Below, in pieces: positions 1 through 7,075 of a DNA stretch of 10,479 nt (within the stretch, counting starts at the first letter, position 1; every line of letters begins with the position of its first letter). The translations under genes and the position numbers were made by a program. This DNA is from an uncultured Collinsella sp. Lineage in GTDB: Bacteria; Actinomycetota; Coriobacteriia; Coriobacteriales; Coriobacteriaceae. Under the pieces are notes generated by a model. It made no database searches and was not told where the DNA came from. It was given only the letters and a program-made list of their open reading frames with translations. The stretch covers positions 1 to 10,479 of the forward strand of contig CAJMBB010000066.1 of the NCBI GenBank assembly GCA_905211615.1. Reading direction: 5' to 3'.

Positions 1-23
1 CTGTACATGCGAACCTCCAGTCC

Positions 24-40
24 GGACCGCCCCGCGGTCC
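24..40. other. GC-rich perfect hairpin at the left edge
   Basis: GGACCGC (24-30) and GCGGTCC (34-40) form a perfect 7-bp stem around a CCC loop. It could be the terminator of a gene lying left of the window, but the + strand tail (AACTTTCTGT) is only mildly T-rich, so this is uncertain. I see no credible gene between 1 and 247. The rest of that stretch is upstream region of the membrane-protein gene. Confidence 0.35.
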
Positions 41-193
41 AACTTTCTGTCCGCACCCCCTTTTAGGCCCGGTGGCGGCCTCAAAGTGGGAGATTATCCA
101 CTCTCGTTCGATATGTGTCCAAAAATCCACGCTCACCCCTCCGGGTTAGTAAATGGCCTATGCGCACTGGCGGGGCTTTCCGCATGCAATCAA

Positions 194-227
194 TATCGTT
201 GTTCGATAAACTGTTCGAATAACGATA
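194..227 (+). promoter_or_regulatory. 13-bp inverted repeat in the leader of the DUF2975/XRE pair
   Basis: TATCGTTGTTCGA (194-206) faces TCGAATAACGATA (215-227) across an 8-nt spacer. Twelve of 13 positions are complementary and the remaining one is G-T, which would be a G.U pair in + strand RNA. The repeat ends 8 nt before the Shine-Dalgarno of the gene at 248. It contains TTCGATAA (202-209) and AACGATA (221-227), both of which recur around the exporter promoter at 1238-1273. The likeliest role is an operator for the adjacent XRE protein (autoregulation). A leader RNA hairpin that affects translation is the alternative. I could not place a convincing -35/-10 pair for this gene. Confidence 0.6.
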
Positions 228-247
228 GAGTCGATGAGGGTGAGTGT

Positions 248-808
248 ATGTCTAACAGCGTTCAGCGTATGGCCAAAGCGGGCGAAAATATCAGGAAGCT
301 TGGCTTTTGCATGGCAGCCGTTTTTGCAGGGATGCTCGTCGCTTTTGCCGCGTTGGTTGTTTACGTGATCTGGTATGCGGTTGCAAACGTTGCCTCTGTC
401 GATTTTTTCGGCGTCGTGACGCTTCTCGATGGCGGGTGCATCGTTATCCCAAGCGGACTGTGCCTGGCACTCGTCGTGGGTATTTCGCTTGTCGTTCTGT
501 GTGGGATCAGCCGTAACATCTCGCGAGGCGTCTCGCCCTTTACCAAGACGCATGTGCGGCTTATCCGTGTTCTTGCGCTTGCCTTTGCTGTTAACGCCGC
601 GGTTTCGCTTATTGGTGCCTACGGATCGGTCAATCTTACCATTGGTGGGCTGGAGCTTTACGTCGTGCCTCATTCCTTCGTTATTGAGATTTGCCAAGGC
701 GTTGCCTTTGATGCGGGGTCGCTTATCGGCGCGGCTGTCTGTCTGTGTATCTCGGTGATCTGGAGTTATGCCTCGCTGCTCCAAGAGCAGTCTGACGAGC
801 TTGTGTAG
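248..808 (+). CDS. DUF2975-type four-helix membrane protein
   Basis: Membrane protein of 186 aa with four hydrophobic segments at about residues 21-44, 68-88, 104-125 and 155-175, and a short charged C-terminus. The segment around residues 90-110 (SRGVSPFTKTHVRLIRVLA) resembles the PFT-containing connector of DUF2975 proteins. Those proteins are typically encoded next to a small YozG-like XRE regulator, as here, and their biochemical role is not established. The ATG at 248 is chosen because GAGGGTGAG (236-244) lies just upstream. A longer in-frame GTG start at 86 would add residues that look non-coding and would run through the inverted repeat at 194-227. The stop overlaps the Shine-Dalgarno of the next gene, so the two are almost certainly co-transcribed and translationally linked. 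By inference it may sense a membrane state and modulate the XRE partner. Family assignment is by pattern only. Confidence 0.75.
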   Translation: MSNSVQRMAKAGENIRKLGFCMAAVFAGMLVAFAALVVYVIWYAVANVASVDFFGVVTLLDGGCIVIPSGLCLALVVGISLVVLCGISRNISRGVSPFTKTHVRLIRVLALAFAVNAAVSLIGAYGSVNLTIGGLELYVVPHSFVIEICQGVAFDAGSLIGAAVCLCISVIWSYASLLQEQSDELV

Positions 809-816
809 GAGGAAGC

Positions 817-1146
817 ATGAGCTATCTCATCATCGAGCTTGAGACGCAGCTACTTAAGACCGGAAAGACCAGTGCTGATCTGATTCGTGCCACGGGGCAT
901 ACTCCGGCTAATATTTCTAAGCTAAGAAACGGAAAAATTAAAGCTATTCGCCTTAAGACGCTTCTCGATATTTGCGATGAACTTGACTGTCAACCGGGAG
1001 ATATTATTCAGCGCGTGAGCGAGAAAGAGCTTGAGGAGCTTATTGTTGAGCGTGCAAAAAATGTCGTGAGGCAGATGCGGGACGGCGGAGGCAATGAGGC
1101 GTTGCTTCCGACATCAGTCTTTGCTGTAGATTTGAGCGACGAGTAG
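817..1146 (+). CDS. XRE/YozG-type helix-turn-helix transcriptional regulator
   Basis: Protein of 109 aa whose first 66 residues fit the small Cro/C1 (HTH_26, YozG-like) fold: a helix with LLKTGKTSADLIRATG, the recognition region TPANISKLRNGK (residues 29-40), then LKTLLDICDELDCQPGDII (47-65), which is a hallmark of this family. The usual family members stop near residue 70. Here about 40 extra residues follow, including a charged helix (EKELEELIVERAKNVVRQMR, 69-88) that could mediate dimer formation or contact with a partner. AGGAGG at 807-812 overlaps the stop of the membrane-protein gene. It is expected to bind DNA in the cytoplasm. Candidate sites are the repeat upstream of its own operon and the matching half-sites in the exporter promoter. 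Function as regulator is well supported; the targets are inferred. Confidence 0.85.
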   Translation: MSYLIIELETQLLKTGKTSADLIRATGHTPANISKLRNGKIKAIRLKTLLDICDELDCQPGDIIQRVSEKELEELIVERAKNVVRQMRDGGGNEALLPTSVFAVDLSDE

Positions 1147-1187
1147 CATAAAGCGAACAACTATAACGAAATATCAGCGTAAAGGGG

Positions 1188-1215
1188 CCCGTGTCTAACA
1201 CGGGTTCTTTCTTTT
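1188..1215 (+). terminator. Rho-independent terminator of the DUF2975/XRE operon
   Basis: CCCGTGT (1188-1194) and ACACGGG (1198-1204) form a perfect 7-bp stem with a CTA loop, followed by the T-rich tail TTCTTTCTTTT. It separates the regulator pair from the exporter operon, so the exporter needs its own promoter. Confidence 0.85.
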
Positions 1216-1223
1216 AGATTACC

Positions 1224-1252
1224 TTGACAAATATGAGTTATCGAAAAACAAT
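1224..1252 (+). promoter_or_regulatory. Predicted sigma-70 promoter of the ABC exporter operon
   Basis: A perfect -35 TTGACA (1224-1229) is followed after exactly 17 bp by AACAAT (1247-1252), a 4/6 match to the -10 consensus. It directly follows the terminator of the preceding operon and lies in an AT-rich stretch about 40 bp before the ATPase start. The half-site TTATCGAA (1238-1245) sits in the spacer, where a bound regulator would block RNA polymerase. Confidence 0.65.
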
Positions 1253-1273
1253 AACAACTATGAAAAACGATAA
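1238..1273 (+). promoter_or_regulatory. Candidate operator: TTATCG ... CGATAA inverted half-sites
   Basis: TTATCG (1238-1243) and CGATAA (1268-1273) are exact reverse complements 24 nt apart. The first lies between the -35 and -10 boxes and the second about 16 nt downstream of the -10. The 8-mer TTATCGAA (1238-1245) is the reverse complement of 202-209, and AACGATA (1266-1272) repeats 221-227, so both blocks also occur in the leader of the regulator operon. This suggests one regulator acting at both places. The spacing of the half-sites differs between the two places, so the exact binding geometry is not clear. Confidence 0.5.
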
Positions 1274-1290
1274 AGGAAAGAAGGAACGAT

Positions 1291-2052
1291 ATGAGCGGTT
1301 TTGCTATCAAGCAGAACGGGAGGCCGATGAACGCATCAGCGATAAAGTTATCAAAGGTGTCAAAGCGCTACGGGAAACGGCGCGTTTTGCATGACGTTTC
1401 CTTCGAGGTGCATCAGTCTGAGCTCCTTGCCCTTGTTGGTGCAAACGGTGCGGGCAAAAGCACGCTTATTAAAATCGTCTTGGGCCTCTGCGAGCCGTCG
1501 TCGGGGAGCGTGGAGCTCTTTGGGGGCAAGTCGAAAAAAGAGCTGAGCCTGATGCGGACGCGTGTCGGCTATGTGCCAGATTCCTGCGGAGCATACCAAT
1601 CCCTCAGTGCGGCTGAGAATCTTCGGATCCGATGTGCGGAATGGGGGCTTGATGCGAATCGTGAGATTCCTCGCGTTTTGAGCCTAGTCGGGCTGGACGT
1701 CGAAGAGAAAAAGAGCGTGAACAGTTTTTCTCTGGGAATGAAACGGCGGCTGGATATAGCTACGGCTTTGTTGGGCGACACCGACGTACTAATTTTCGAT
1801 GAGCCGGCAAATGGATTGGACCCGCTGGGCATCGAGAGTATATGGGCCCTTATCGGTCGATTGAATCGAGAACAGGGTAAGACCATGCTCGTCTCTAGCC
1901 ATGATTTGGATGAGTTGGCATCAGTTGCAACAAGTTGCGTGTTTATTCATGACGGCGAACTGCTGAAAAAGGAATCGATGGACGTCATAAGGGATGAGGC
2001 GTCGTCCCTAAAAGAGTATTACAGGCGCTTGATGAAGGCGGTCTCGCTATGA
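1291..2052 (+). CDS. ABC transporter ATP-binding protein, BcrA/LanF (bacteriocin-protection) type
   Basis: Cytoplasmic ATPase of 253 aa that powers the two permeases encoded downstream. Walker A is GANGAGKST (residues 50-58), the signature is FSLGMKRRLDIA (146-157), Walker B and D-loop are VLIFDEPANGLDP (166-178), and the switch histidine is H204. The SLGM signature in place of LSGGQ and the NGLDPLGI motif are typical of the bacitracin/lantibiotic immunity branch (BcrA, NisF-like). The Q-loop position reads YVPD (94-97) rather than carrying glutamine, which also occurs in that branch. AAGGA at 1281-1285 supports the ATG at 1291. A second ATG at 1327, preceded by GGGAGG, would remove 12 residues and start nearer the conserved domain, so the true start is uncertain. 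The stop overlaps the next start as ATGA. The substrate is unknown. No precursor peptide or modifying enzyme is in the window, so detoxification of an external antimicrobial is as likely as self-immunity. Confidence 0.88.
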   Translation: MSGFAIKQNGRPMNASAIKLSKVSKRYGKRRVLHDVSFEVHQSELLALVGANGAGKSTLIKIVLGLCEPSSGSVELFGGKSKKELSLMRTRVGYVPDSCGAYQSLSAAENLRIRCAEWGLDANREIPRVLSLVGLDVEEKKSVNSFSLGMKRRLDIATALLGDTDVLIFDEPANGLDPLGIESIWALIGRLNREQGKTMLVSSHDLDELASVATSCVFIHDGELLKKESMDVIRDEASSLKEYYRRLMKAVSL

Positions 2053-2873
2053 AGCGGGCGATCCATCCCATAAAGGCAGATATGATGCGTTTGCACAGGA
2101 TGTTTCCGGCGAAGTTTGGTCTTGCGCTTATTCTGGCGTTCGGCCTTCTCTTCGGTGTCTTTCTAAAAAACGGAACAACGTTGTTCGCCTTTGGCAATAG
2201 CGTTTTTGGGGAGGATATTGGTTTCTGCTGGAATGTAATCGATCCTTCTGCACCCGATGAGTCCCTTGTGCGCAGTGCTTTTGCCGGCACGTCTCTGTTC
2301 GTTCCGCTCATCGTTTGCCTGGCGATTTTACAGGAGCGCGTCTATGATGAGGGGCACCGAATTTCTTCAGCAAGAGGTCTTACCCGCTTTAATGGGGTCC
2401 TAGCACATGTGCTTTCGTTTGCTTTAATAATTGGCGTAGCATATAGTGCGCTTTGCCTTCTTCTTTTTGCAATAGCCATAATACGTGGAGGGCATAACCT
2501 CTCGCACGATATGCTAACTGCATTTTTGCCTGCAATGATAGTCAACGCTGTATTGGTGATATCGGTTGCGCTGGAGACGGTGACCATCTATCGGATTACA
2601 GACAGCGCTGTATTGAGCGGGGCTGCGATAATTATTGGATTTGTCATGAGCTTGACGCTCTACGGAACCTTCCTTCAGGCGCCCATACCGTCCTTGCGAT
2701 GGATTTTCCTTCTTCCGGGGCCGTATCTTGGAGTCGGATGTGCCCTTGGGTATAGCGATATGGGTCAGCTGACACTTCTGGGATACGGCGTGGCAGCCAG
2801 CTGTCTATCGGTATTGATTTACGCTCTCGTGAGCTTTCGTGCTGGGGGTGTGCTCAATGGCTCGCCAGACTAG
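2049..2873 (+). CDS. ABC transporter permease, six-helix (LanE/LanG-like)
   Basis: Integral membrane protein of 274 aa with hydrophobic segments at about 22-39, 80-95, 117-145, 157-180, 186-206 and 240-263. This is the six-helix plan, with a large loop after helix 1, of ABC-2-type permeases that pair with BcrA/LanF ATPases. Its start overlaps the ATPase stop by 4 bp (ATGA), which indicates translational coupling. The C-terminus overlaps the next permease. I recognise the class from topology and context rather than from a strong sequence motif. It probably forms a heterodimeric membrane channel with the product of the next gene. Confidence 0.75.
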   Translation: MKRAIHPIKADMMRLHRMFPAKFGLALILAFGLLFGVFLKNGTTLFAFGNSVFGEDIGFCWNVIDPSAPDESLVRSAFAGTSLFVPLIVCLAILQERVYDEGHRISSARGLTRFNGVLAHVLSFALIIGVAYSALCLLLFAIAIIRGGHNLSHDMLTAFLPAMIVNAVLVISVALETVTIYRITDSAVLSGAAIIIGFVMSLTLYGTFLQAPIPSLRWIFLLPGPYLGVGCALGYSDMGQLTLLGYGVAASCLSVLIYALVSFRAGGVLNGSPD

Positions 2874-3675
2874 AAGATTTCTTCATTCAGAATTGAGGCA
2901 TGTGAGCAAATGGACGTACGCCTTAATCCTGGTAATTTATGCGTGCATGGTGGTATTGCAGCTTAATTCTTTCCCGATGTGGTTCTGTAGCCTCCGTGAG
3001 AACAGTTTCTTGGGCTTTTTCCCAGACCCGACACTTCGGCTATCGGCAGAGGATGTCCTTCTATTTGGTAATGCAGAGGTTTTCCGCGGTCTGCTGTTCA
3101 ACGTGGCCCCGTTGGCTCATGCATTGTTCTTTCCGTTCATCGCGGCTTGCATTGTGCCGCGCTTTGTCAGTTCGGGCTTTATTGAGGAACCGTGGGGGTT
3201 GTCGGAGGCTCGGGGAGGGAAGCGTGTGTGCGCTATCGTTGCGCGAGTGGTGCTGTCTTCTTTTGCCCTTTTGGGCGCATTTATCCTGTCAAGTGTCGTT
3301 TTGTACTGTCTTAACTGCGTAATCGTTTTGGATGCTCAGCAGTATTTCAACCTGAATATTTTTTGCTATCGACTTCTTCTGGCGAGTGTCGTCTGCCTTG
3401 CATATGTGGTCTCTTGCGTGATTGCTGTTTCCTATTTTGGGTCCGGCTTCGGTCCGATTGGCATGCTGCTGCTTGTCAATGTTGTAGCGATCTACATACA
3501 GCTCGGGGCCAATTCCATGCTTCCGCTTCCGTCCTCGATGCTCATGTGGATTTGCGGTGTGACCCCGTTGGGGGACGGCCAATGCGTTTCGATTTTAATT
3601 GACTGCCTAATAAACGTAGCAAGCGTTTTTACCATTTGCTTCACTATCGACCGATTGCGGTCGAGATTTATTTGA
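2857..3675 (+). CDS. Second ABC transporter permease of the exporter
   Basis: Protein of 272 aa with about six hydrophobic segments (roughly residues 20-38, 83-101, 125-157, 169-195, 199-217 and 243-264), arranged like the preceding permease with a large extracytoplasmic loop after the first helix. The ATG at 2857 is preferred, with GGGGGTG (2844-2850) in front. A GTG at 2839 in the same frame would add six residues. The start overlaps the previous gene by 17 bp. ATPase plus two permeases in one operon matches the F-E-G layout of lantibiotic immunity transporters, though direct sequence homology cannot be proven from reading alone. The gene ends about 40 bp before a long hairpin shared with the converging operon. 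Confidence 0.72.
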   Translation: MARQTRRFLHSELRHVSKWTYALILVIYACMVVLQLNSFPMWFCSLRENSFLGFFPDPTLRLSAEDVLLFGNAEVFRGLLFNVAPLAHALFFPFIAACIVPRFVSSGFIEEPWGLSEARGGKRVCAIVARVVLSSFALLGAFILSSVVLYCLNCVIVLDAQQYFNLNIFCYRLLLASVVCLAYVVSCVIAVSYFGSGFGPIGMLLLVNVVAIYIQLGANSMLPLPSSMLMWICGVTPLGDGQCVSILIDCLINVASVFTICFTIDRLRSRFI

Positions 3676-3713
3676 TTGTTTGTGAGGGATAATCATACCG
3701 AGCAAACCAAATG

Positions 3714-3751
3714 CAGGCGGGCGGGCACCGTGGCTGGTGTTCGCCCGCCTG
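3714..3751. terminator. Long hairpin between converging operons
   Basis: A 16-bp stem pairs 3714-3729 (core AGGCGGGCGGGCACC) with 3736-3751 (core GGTGTTCGCCCGCCT) around a 6-nt loop. Read as + strand RNA it is fully paired with two G.U pairs. Read as - strand RNA those become A.C mismatches. Neither side has a full T-run: the + strand side continues GGCATAGGAGG and the - strand side reads CATTTGGTTTGC. It lies between the stop of the exporter permease (3675) and the stop of the converging hydrolase (3785), so it likely ends both operons. Confidence 0.65.
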
Positions 3752-3784
3752 GCATAGGAGGCTTTAACCTGAGTGGTTTGCGGG

Positions 3785-4594
3785 CTAGCGGGCCTGCTTT
3801 ACCTTGGCCGCTGCCTCGACAAACGACTTCCACAGGTTAAAGTCGGTCTCGAGCGTCTTCCACGTGTACTCGGGGTGCCATTGCACACCCAAGCAGAACG
3901 GCTGGCCTTCGACCTCGATGCACTCGGGAACGCCGTCGGTTGCCTTGGCGACCAAGCGCGTGCTTTTACCCAGACGCTCGACGCAGCAGTGGTGTGCGGA
4001 GTTGGTCTGGATCAGCCTGTGCCCGCCAACCGCGCGCTCCAACAGCGAACCCGGCACGACCTCGACGGGATGCACGGGGTCGTTGAGCACGTGGGTGTGG
4101 CGCCACTGCGTGCGGCCCTCGCGAGCGCCCAGGCTCGGCACGTCCATGCACAGGGTGCCGCCAGTGGCGACGTTGAGCAGCTGCGTGCCGCGGCAGGTGG
4201 TAAAGAGCGGCTTCTTGGCGCGAAGCACCTCGTTAACCAGCTTAAACTCAAAACGGTCGCGAATCTCGCAGCACAGCGTGGGATCGTAAGGACGCTCGTC
4301 GCCCCAACGTTTGGGGTTGACGTCCGGGCCGCCGGGGATGGCGATGCCGTCGGCGATATCGACGTAATGACGGATGACCTCAATGTCCTCGGTGATGGAC
4401 ATCTGCAGCGGCAGGCCGCCAGCGGCAAGGATGGCATCGACAAAGACACTTGCGATTTCCTCGTTGGGGGAGAGCATCTCGGTTAAAAACGGCTCTGCCT
4501 CTTCCCAGCGCGGCGCGACGAGGATGAGCGGACGGTCGGCGGGGGCGACGTCGACATGCGGGGTGTAGGACGATGAAGTGCGAGTTCCGATCAT
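3785..4594 (-). CDS. Peptidase C26 / class-I glutamine amidotransferase-like hydrolase (PuuD-like)
   Basis: Enzyme of 269 aa from the ATG at 4594. The nucleophile elbow is TTCRGTQLLNV with Cys134, and the rest of the catalytic triad is seen in GVQWHPE with His240 and Glu242. GGPDVNPKRWGDE (88-100) matches the substrate-loop motif of gamma-glutamyl-gamma-aminobutyrate hydrolases (PuuD) and related gamma-glutamyl hydrolases, which cleave a gamma-glutamyl amide to release glutamate. The length fits that family. The frame stays open up to 4783, but that part overlaps the ATPase gene and is low-complexity. An ATG at 4636 would add 14 residues, and neither start has a strong Shine-Dalgarno. It lies 52 bp after the ATPase gene and is probably the last gene of the uptake operon. 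The actual substrate is unknown: gamma-Glu-GABA, gamma-glutamyl peptides or a related amide are all possible. Confidence 0.85.
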   Translation of the reverse strand: MIGTRTSSSYTPHVDVAPADRPLILVAPRWEEAEPFLTEMLSPNEEIASVFVDAILAAGGLPLQMSITEDIEVIRHYVDIADGIAIPGGPDVNPKRWGDERPYDPTLCCEIRDRFEFKLVNEVLRAKKPLFTTCRGTQLLNVATGGTLCMDVPSLGAREGRTQWRHTHVLNDPVHPVEVVPGSLLERAVGGHRLIQTNSAHHCCVERLGKSTRLVAKATDGVPECIEVEGQPFCLGVQWHPEYTWKTLETDFNLWKSFVEAAAKVKQAR

Positions 4595-4646
4595 AGGTGT
4601 AACTTTCGAGATTGGATGGTCATGGCGAGCGAACATGGCAATTGGG

Positions 4647-5411
<765 letters not shown>

Positions 5412-5447
5412 GGTGCTCGGCTCCTTATGACTCGAAATGGTAAAGCG

Positions 5448-6281
5448 TTAGCGGATGATGGTCGCGCCGGTCTTGTGCGAAACGTAGACAGCGGACTTGT
5501 TGATCGCGACGTTGATGAGGATATAGATGACCGCGATAACCAGGTAGACCGACACGAGGGCATCGTAGTTGGTAATGAGCACGCGGGCGTTTTGCATGAG
5601 GTCGGGGTAACTCACCACGTAGGCGACGGTGGTGTCCTTGACTACGACCACGAGCTGCGAAATCAACGACGGAATGATAAATCGAATAGCCTGCGGCAAC
5701 ACGATTTTAAAGGTGATTTTAGCTTTGGAGAGACCGAGCGCCTGGGCTGCCTCGACCTGACCGCGCGGCACGGCATTGACGCCGGCGCGGAAAATCTCGG
5801 CCAGTACGCCGGCTGCGGCGAGCGCGACGGGAAGCGTGAGCATCCAAAACGACGGCAGCGCGATCTTGTACTGGGGCAGCACCAAAAAGAAGAAGTAGAT
5901 GAACAGCAGGCTCGGCACACCGCGGAAGAAATCGGTGAGCACGCGGCAGACCAGCTGCAGCGGCTTGATGCCGCTGGTGCGGCCGAGCATAAGGGCTAAG
6001 CCCAGTGCCAGCGCAATGACGCCGGCGGTGAGTGCGACTTTAACGGTGCCCTCAAAGCCGGCAAGCAAGAACTTCCAGGTGGTGAGGTGCGTAAAGAAAT
6101 ACCAATAGTGGACCGAAAGCTGACCGGTCACATAAAAGCGCTGCAGTACCAGGGTGGCGAGCGCGGCGACAGCAACAAGCGAGATGGCGGTGCCGATGCG
6201 AATCTTGGCGCGCATCTTGGGGCCGGGAGCCTCGTAGAGCGCATCGCGCATGGTAAGTGCAGGGGAGGAATGCTTGCTCAT
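5448..6281 (-). CDS. Polar amino acid ABC transporter permease 2 (GluD-like)
   Basis: Permease of 277 aa. The N-terminus carries the sequence DALYEAPGPKMRAKIRIG (13-30), like the GluD permease of corynebacterial glutamate uptake systems, followed by helix 1 (29-46). The canonical HEAAM-family core starts near residue 70: FRGVPSLLFIYFF (119-131), then the EAA loop EAAQALGLSKAKITFKIVLPQA (177-198), which contacts the ATPase. Its ATG overlaps the stop of the upstream permease by 4 bp (6278-6281). It forms the membrane channel together with that permease. Confidence 0.9.
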   Translation of the reverse strand: MSKHSSPALTMRDALYEAPGPKMRAKIRIGTAISLVAVAALATLVLQRFYVTGQLSVHYWYFFTHLTTWKFLLAGFEGTVKVALTAGVIALALGLALMLGRTSGIKPLQLVCRVLTDFFRGVPSLLFIYFFFLVLPQYKIALPSFWMLTLPVALAAAGVLAEIFRAGVNAVPRGQVEAAQALGLSKAKITFKIVLPQAIRFIIPSLISQLVVVVKDTTVAYVVSYPDLMQNARVLITNYDALVSVYLVIAVIYILINVAINKSAVYVSHKTGATIIR

Positions 6282-6937
6282 CGGAGGATCCTCACCTTCT
6301 TATCGATGTAGTTGCCAATGTGGCTCACCACAAAGGCCGTGCCCAGGTAGCCGAGCGCCGAGATAAAGAACGCGGCGACGCCGCCAAGTGAGCGCGTGTT
6401 GATATAGCTCACCACGCCGGTGAGCTCCTGCGGTTTAAGCGGCACCTGGCTGCCGAGCGCGGTGGTGAGCATGACGGCGATAAAGAGGTTCGTCATGGGC
6501 AATACACTTGAGCGCAGTGCCTGCGGAATCACGATCTTGGCGAGGATGCGATTAAAGCTCATGCCGAGCGAACGGGCAGCTTCGACCTGACCGACGCCGA
6601 CGGTGTTGATGCCGCTCATAAAGTTCTCGGAGCCAAAGGCCGAGCCCAAAAGGACCGTGGCGACGATAACGCAGGTGCGGTAGGGCAGAACGACCTTGAG
6701 CGGCGGCAGCGCATAGACGACGATAATGAGCAGCGCGATGCCGGGGATGTTACGGAAGACCTGGACATACAGGTCGCCAAAGACGCGCAGCGGCTTGAGC
6801 GGCGACACGCGCATCACGGTGACGGCGACGGCCAGCACCATGGCGATGGCAAACGACTCAAGCGTCATGCCCCAGGTTGCTAGCAGCGCGTCGATATAGT
6901 TCTGGCCATAGAGCGACCAGAGCTCGGAGAGACTCAT
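6278..6937 (-). CDS. Polar amino acid ABC transporter permease 1 (GluC-like)
   Basis: Permease of 219 aa, the usual length of GluC/GlnP-type subunits. Helix 1 spans about 26-42, FRNIPGIALLIIVVYALPPL (61-80) is the conserved post-helix motif of the His/Glu/Gln permease family, and EAARSLGMSFNRILAKIVIP (119-138) is the EAA loop that docks on the ATPase. GGGAGG lies 5 nt before the ATG. It is separated from the binding-protein gene by 138 bp that hold a hairpin, so it is probably made in lower amount than the binding protein. Confidence 0.9.
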   Translation of the reverse strand: MSLSELWSLYGQNYIDALLATWGMTLESFAIAMVLAVAVTVMRVSPLKPLRVFGDLYVQVFRNIPGIALLIIVVYALPPLKVVLPYRTCVIVATVLLGSAFGSENFMSGINTVGVGQVEAARSLGMSFNRILAKIVIPQALRSSVLPMTNLFIAVMLTTALGSQVPLKPQELTGVVSYINTRSLGGVAAFFISALGYLGTAFVVSHIGNYIDKKVRILR

Positions 6938-6952
6938 GCGGACCTCCCGCCG

Positions 6953-6987
6953 ATAAGGAAAGGGGCTCCCGCGTGTACGGAAGCCCC
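6953..6987 (-). terminator. Intra-operon hairpin with T-rich tail (partial terminator)
   Basis: On the - strand, GGGGCTTCCG (6987-6978) pairs with CGGGAGCCCC (6971-6962) around a 6-nt loop: 10 bp including one G.U, followed by TTTCCTTAT. The G.U pair exists only in the - strand transcript. Placed after the binding-protein gene and before the first permease gene, it would end part of the transcripts or protect the 3' end of the upstream message. That would raise the binding protein above the membrane subunits. Confidence 0.65.
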
Positions 6988-7075
6988 GACAACTCAGTGA
7001 GGAAACAGTTTACCGCAATAAAGCGCATCATGCGTTTCCGTATGGTTTCGTTACGGTCGTTACCAGGCTCGCTGC

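Noticed and set aside
65..81. AGGCC...GGCCT inverted repeat
   Set aside because: Only 5 bp with no T-run on either strand; likely chance in GC-rich DNA.
86..247. In-frame GTG extension adding 54 residues to the DUF2975-type protein
   Set aside because: The added residues look non-coding, the extension runs through the inverted repeat at 194-227, and the ATG at 248 has a good Shine-Dalgarno.
1156..1261. Direct repeat AACAACTAT (1156-1164 and 1253-1261)
   Set aside because: A 9-bp AT-rich direct repeat on either side of a terminator, with no partner motif; weaker than the TTATCG/CGATAA half-sites and possibly chance.
3773..4486. + strand open frame (237 aa) opposite the C26 hydrolase
   Set aside because: It is a mirror of a gene with an intact catalytic triad and has no recognisable domain.
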